Shown in pieces: positions 6,512 to 8,667 of a stretch of DNA of 8,667 bases. The notes under the pieces are model-generated. The model ran no database searches. It was given only the letters and a program-made list of their open reading frames with translations, and had not been told where the DNA came from. Within the stretch, counting starts at the first letter, position 1. Each line of letters begins with the position of its first letter. Location: assembly GCA_017518785.1 (NCBI GenBank), contig JAFWUA010000015.1, positions 1 through 8,667 of the forward strand. The letters are read 5' to 3'. Both the position numbers and the translations under genes were made by a program. Source of the DNA: Neisseriaceae bacterium. Its GTDB lineage: Bacteria > Pseudomonadota > Gammaproteobacteria > Burkholderiales > Neisseriaceae.

Positions 6512-8005
6512 ATGAGTCAGGATATTATTGCTAGCGTTGATTTAGGTTCTAATAGTTTTCGTTTGCAAATTTGTCAAAATCAAAATGGTCATTTACATGT
6601 TATTGATTCAATTAAAGAAATGGTGCGATTGGCAGCAGGTTTAGATGAAAATAAAAATTTAAGTAAAGAAGCACGCATTCGTGCATTAGATTGTCTTTCT
6701 CGTTTTGGAGAACGTTTGCGTAACATTCCATACGAGCAAGTTAGAGTTGTGGCAACTAATACTTTTCGTATAATGAAAAATGTGCAACCATTTTTACAAC
6801 AAGCAGAAGATGCTTTGGGATTTCCTATTGAAATTATTGCAGGAAGAGAGGAGGCACGTTTAATTTATACCGGAGTAGTTCATACTGTGCCATTTGATGG
6901 GAAACGAGCATTAGTTGTTGATATTGGAGGTGGTTCTACTGAATTTATTATTGGTAGTGATTTACAACCTGATATTACTGAAAGCTTAAATTTAGGTTGT
7001 GTAAGTTATAGCATAAGATTTTTCAAAGATAATAAGGTTACCAAAAGTAATTTTCGTAATGCAGTTAATACTGCACGTGCGGAAATTCAACGTATTAGTG
7101 GTATATTAAAGGAAAAATCATGGGATATTGCAATTGGTACATCTGGTACTGCACGTTGTTTGCGTGATATTAATACTTATTTAGAAAATAATAATAAAGA
7201 TATTAGTATTGATACTTTAAATTTTTTAAGTAATAAATTAATTCGTGCCGGCAATGCTCATAAACTTAATTTGGAAGGTTTACGTTTAGACCGTAAAGAT
7301 TCTTTTGCTGGTGGATTAGCAGTAATGACAGCTATTTTTGTGGAATTGGATATTAAACAAATGTCAGTTACTGATGCTGCCTTACGTGATGGGGTGTTTT
7401 ACGATTTAATCGGAAGAAGATTAAATGGTGATATGCGTAACACTACTATTGCTACTTTCCAAAATCGTTATCATGTTGATATAGCACAAGCTTTGCGAGT
7501 TGAAAACTTAGCTTTGCAGTTTTTAAACGCACTATCTATACAGGTTTCTCAAGAGAGACAACGCTGGATTTCTTTGGTATCTTGGGCAGCACGCGTTCAT
7601 GAGATTGGTTTATCGATTGCACATACTGCATATCACAAACACTCTGCTTATATATTAGACCAAGCAGATATGCCTGGTTTTTCTCGTACGGAACAACATA
7701 TTTTATCCATTTTAGTATTATCGCATCGTGGTAATATTAAGAAAATTTATGATGTTATTGACAATCATAATATAATAACTGCAATTTTATCGTTACGTTT
7801 ATCTGCTTTATTAAATAGAGCTCGTACAGATATTAATTTGCCAGACAATACTTTATTACAACTTGATGTTGAGCATAAAAAATTTACTCTTTCAATTCAA
7901 AAACAATGGTTAGTTGATAATCCATTAACTATGCACACATTAAAATTAGAAGCGGATATGTGGTCAAAAATTGATTATAATTTTATGATTAATGCAATCA
8001 AATAA
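6512..8005 (+). CDS. ppx: Exopolyphosphatase (Ppx/GppA family)
   Basis: Ppx removes terminal phosphates from inorganic polyphosphate; GppA relatives also act on pppGpp. The 497 residues match the usual ~500 for proteobacterial Ppx. ASVDLGSNSFRLQI (about 8-21) is the first phosphate-binding loop of the ASKHA fold; VVATNTFR and GREEARLIYTG follow; VVDIGGGSTEF (Asp137, glycines 139-141) is the second loop; GTSGTARCLRDI and TDAALRDGVFYDLIGRR close the catalytic core at about 310. The rest is the HD-like C-terminal domain with ARVHEIGLSIAHTAYHKHSAYIL, which is characteristic of Ppx. AGGA at 6501-6504 is 7 bases before the ATG. The gene lies 34 bases after ispDF and ends the rightward run. Ppx versus GppA activity cannot be separated by sequence alone, but the length and C-terminal domain favour Ppx. 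Confidence 0.94.
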   Translation: MSQDIIASVDLGSNSFRLQICQNQNGHLHVIDSIKEMVRLAAGLDENKNLSKEARIRALDCLSRFGERLRNIPYEQVRVVATNTFRIMKNVQPFLQQAEDALGFPIEIIAGREEARLIYTGVVHTVPFDGKRALVVDIGGGSTEFIIGSDLQPDITESLNLGCVSYSIRFFKDNKVTKSNFRNAVNTARAEIQRISGILKEKSWDIAIGTSGTARCLRDINTYLENNNKDISIDTLNFLSNKLIRAGNAHKLNLEGLRLDRKDSFAGGLAVMTAIFVELDIKQMSVTDAALRDGVFYDLIGRRLNGDMRNTTIATFQNRYHVDIAQALRVENLALQFLNALSIQVSQERQRWISLVSWAARVHEIGLSIAHTAYHKHSAYILDQADMPGFSRTEQHILSILVLSHRGNIKKIYDVIDNHNIITAILSLRLSALLNRARTDINLPDNTLLQLDVEHKKFTLSIQKQWLVDNPLTMHTLKLEADMWSKIDYNFMINAIK

Positions 8006-8017
8006 TTGTTTGAATAA

Positions 8018-8030
8018 TTTCCGGCAGACT
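8018..8030 (-). repeat. DUS-like 13-mer, exact, just after ppx
   Basis: TTTCCGGCAGACT, 12 bases after the ppx stop. The only opposite-orientation copy downstream (8289-8301) is about 260 bases away, with the palindromic repeat between them, so this copy does not form a local hairpin. Confidence 0.85.
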
Positions 8031-8052
8031 ATTTATAAATCAATAGTTATAG

Positions 8053-8177
8053 ACTCCTGCAAAACTCGATTTTTTCTATTACTCGTCATTCTGAACGTAG
8101 TGAAGAATATTTATAAACAATAAGTTAGATTCTTCATTTCACTTCGTGAAATTCAGAATGACGAGTTTTGCATGAGT
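8053..8177. repeat. MITE-like palindromic repeat between convergent ppx and rluF
   Basis: Outer terminal inverted repeats of 16 bp with one mismatch (8053-8068, ACTCCTGCAAAACTCG; 8162-8177). Inside, ACTCGTCATTCTGAA (8081-8095) is perfectly inverted at 8152-8166 and TGAAGAAT (8101-8108) at 8129-8136, so nearly the whole element can fold into one long hairpin. GTCATTCTGAACGTAGTGAAGAAT resembles a short palindromic repeat seen in many unrelated bacterial genomes. No ORF is inside. It could act as a two-way terminator between the convergent genes. A decayed relative is at 1495-1577. The surrounding 300-base gap holds otherwise only two 13-mers and a promoter-like sequence. Confidence 0.75.
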
Positions 8178-8230
8178 TTTAGTTATACACTATATTATGG
8201 GGTATTGATTATAATAAGGTGTAATTTCCT

Positions 8231-8260
8231 TTGACAAAAAGCTTCAAATCAATCTATTAA
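8231..8260 (+). promoter_or_regulatory. Promoter-like sequence pointing toward the rluF 3' end
   Basis: TTGACA (8231-8236), a perfect -35 hexamer, then an 18-bp spacer and TATTAA (8255-8260, four of six matches to TATAAT). Transcription would start near 8267 and run antisense into the end of the minus-strand pseudouridine synthase gene. In AT-rich DNA such matches arise by chance, so support is weak. Confidence 0.3.
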
Positions 8261-8288
8261 AGTCATAGTGCGATTTGTAAAAATATAA

Positions 8289-8301
8289 AGTCTGCCGGAA
8301 A
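8289..8301 (+). repeat. DUS-like 13-mer, exact, beside the rluF stop
   Basis: AGTCTGCCGGAAA, ending 7 bases outside the stop codon of the minus-strand gene. Directly next to it, AAAGTTTTT (8300-8308) and AAAAACTTT (8310-8318) form a short AT-only palindrome over that stop codon. Confidence 0.85.
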
Positions 8302-8307
8302 AGTTTT

Positions 8308-8667
8308 TCAAAAACTTTCATGTGATTTTAATATACGCCATTTGCCAATTGGTAATGCACCCAAGCGAATTTTTCCAATACGTACTCGTTTTAGTCCAAT
8401 TACGCTAACTCCTACTAATTCACACATGCGTCTGATTTGACGTTTTTTGCCTTCGTATAAAATAAAGTTTAACTGATTTTCGTTTTGACGTATAACTTTT
8501 GCAGGACGAAGTTTTTTACCATCTAATGATAAGCCATGATTAAGTAGTCTTAAACCTTCGTCAGATAGTCTGCCGGAAATTCTTACTAAATATTCTTTAT
8601 CTATATGACTATCTTTTCCGATAATTTTTTTAGCAATGGTGCCATCTTGGGTTAATACTAATAATCC
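8308..8667 (-). CDS. rluF: rRNA pseudouridine synthase, RsuA/RluB/RluF family, C-terminal part
   Basis: On the minus strand 119 residues run from the window edge to TGA at 8310-8308. They begin GLLVLTQDGTIAKKIIG and contain KEYLVRISGRL and YEGKKRQIRRMCELVGVSV, then GLKRVRIGKIRLGALPIGKWRIL. The GLL(V/L)LTxDG and EGxxRQIRRM motifs define the RsuA branch of pseudouridine synthases, which isomerise a single uridine in 16S or 23S rRNA. The short tail after GKWRIL and the KRVRIG block suggest RluF (23S) over RluB or RsuA, but the choice is tentative. The catalytic Asp (GRLD motif) and any S4 domain would lie just beyond the window, so activity cannot be judged here. An exact 13-mer (8567-8579) encodes ISGRL in this frame. 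The gene converges with ppx. Confidence 0.85.
   Translation of the reverse strand, partial: GLLVLTQDGTIAKKIIGKDSHIDKEYLVRISGRLSDEGLRLLNHGLSLDGKKLRPAKVIRQNENQLNFILYEGKKRQIRRMCELVGVSVIGLKRVRIGKIRLGALPIGKWRILKSHESF
8567..8579 (+). repeat. DUS-like 13-mer, exact, inside the pseudouridine synthase gene
   Basis: AGTCTGCCGGAAA on the plus strand; on the coding strand it reads as ISGRL, the same SGRL peptide that the repeat gives at the end of GshB. Being in a coding region without a partner, it fits an uptake signal rather than a terminator. Confidence 0.85.

Noticed and set aside
1408..8579. CRISPR array made of the repeated 13-mers
   Set aside because: Spacing is irregular (tens to thousands of bases), the orientation is mixed and copies lie inside genes; there are no spacers of constant length and no cas genes.

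Overview
The window reads as a piece of a low-GC betaproteobacterial genome, most likely an unidentified member of the Neisseriaceae. Three things point there. The proteins look neisserial or betaproteobacterial. A degraded TbpB/Slam-type surface lipoprotein is present. A 13-mer, AGTCTGCCGGAAA, recurs nine times exactly plus at least two one-mismatch variants in 8.7 kb, and behaves like a DNA uptake sequence (DUS): it occurs on both strands, inside and between genes, and as inverted pairs forming terminator hairpins. It matches none of the DUS dialects I can recall, and is closest to the Simonsiella type.

Layout. 1-1377 (+) is the 3' part of metE, clearly richer in G+C than what follows. It is closed by a hairpin made of two inverted 13-mers (1408-1451). 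1452-1611 holds a decayed palindromic repeat and no gene. 1612-2051 is the remnant of a surface lipoprotein gene: a start-like peptide followed out of frame by only the C-terminal beta-barrel. A second, perfect 16-bp hairpin of inverted 13-mers (2112-2155) closes it. From 2266 to 8005 five genes lie head to tail with short gaps, probably one transcription unit: gshB (glutathione synthetase), an MFS exporter, dnaQ (Pol III epsilon, with an apparent frameshift before its C-terminal part), a fused ispDF (two steps of the MEP isoprenoid pathway) and ppx (exopolyphosphatase). 8006-8307 holds one 13-mer, a MITE-like palindromic repeat, a promoter-like sequence and another 13-mer. 8308-8667 (-) is the C-terminal part of an RsuA/RluF-type rRNA pseudouridine synthase, convergent with ppx.

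The genes are mainly housekeeping (methionine, glutathione, replication proofreading, isoprenoids, polyphosphate, rRNA modification) and do not form one pathway. The points of interest are the apparently new DUS dialect with an altered core, the dnaQ frameshift immediately upstream of a translationally coupled ispDF, the IspD-IspF fusion in this lineage, and the lipoprotein remnant boxed by two DUS hairpins.
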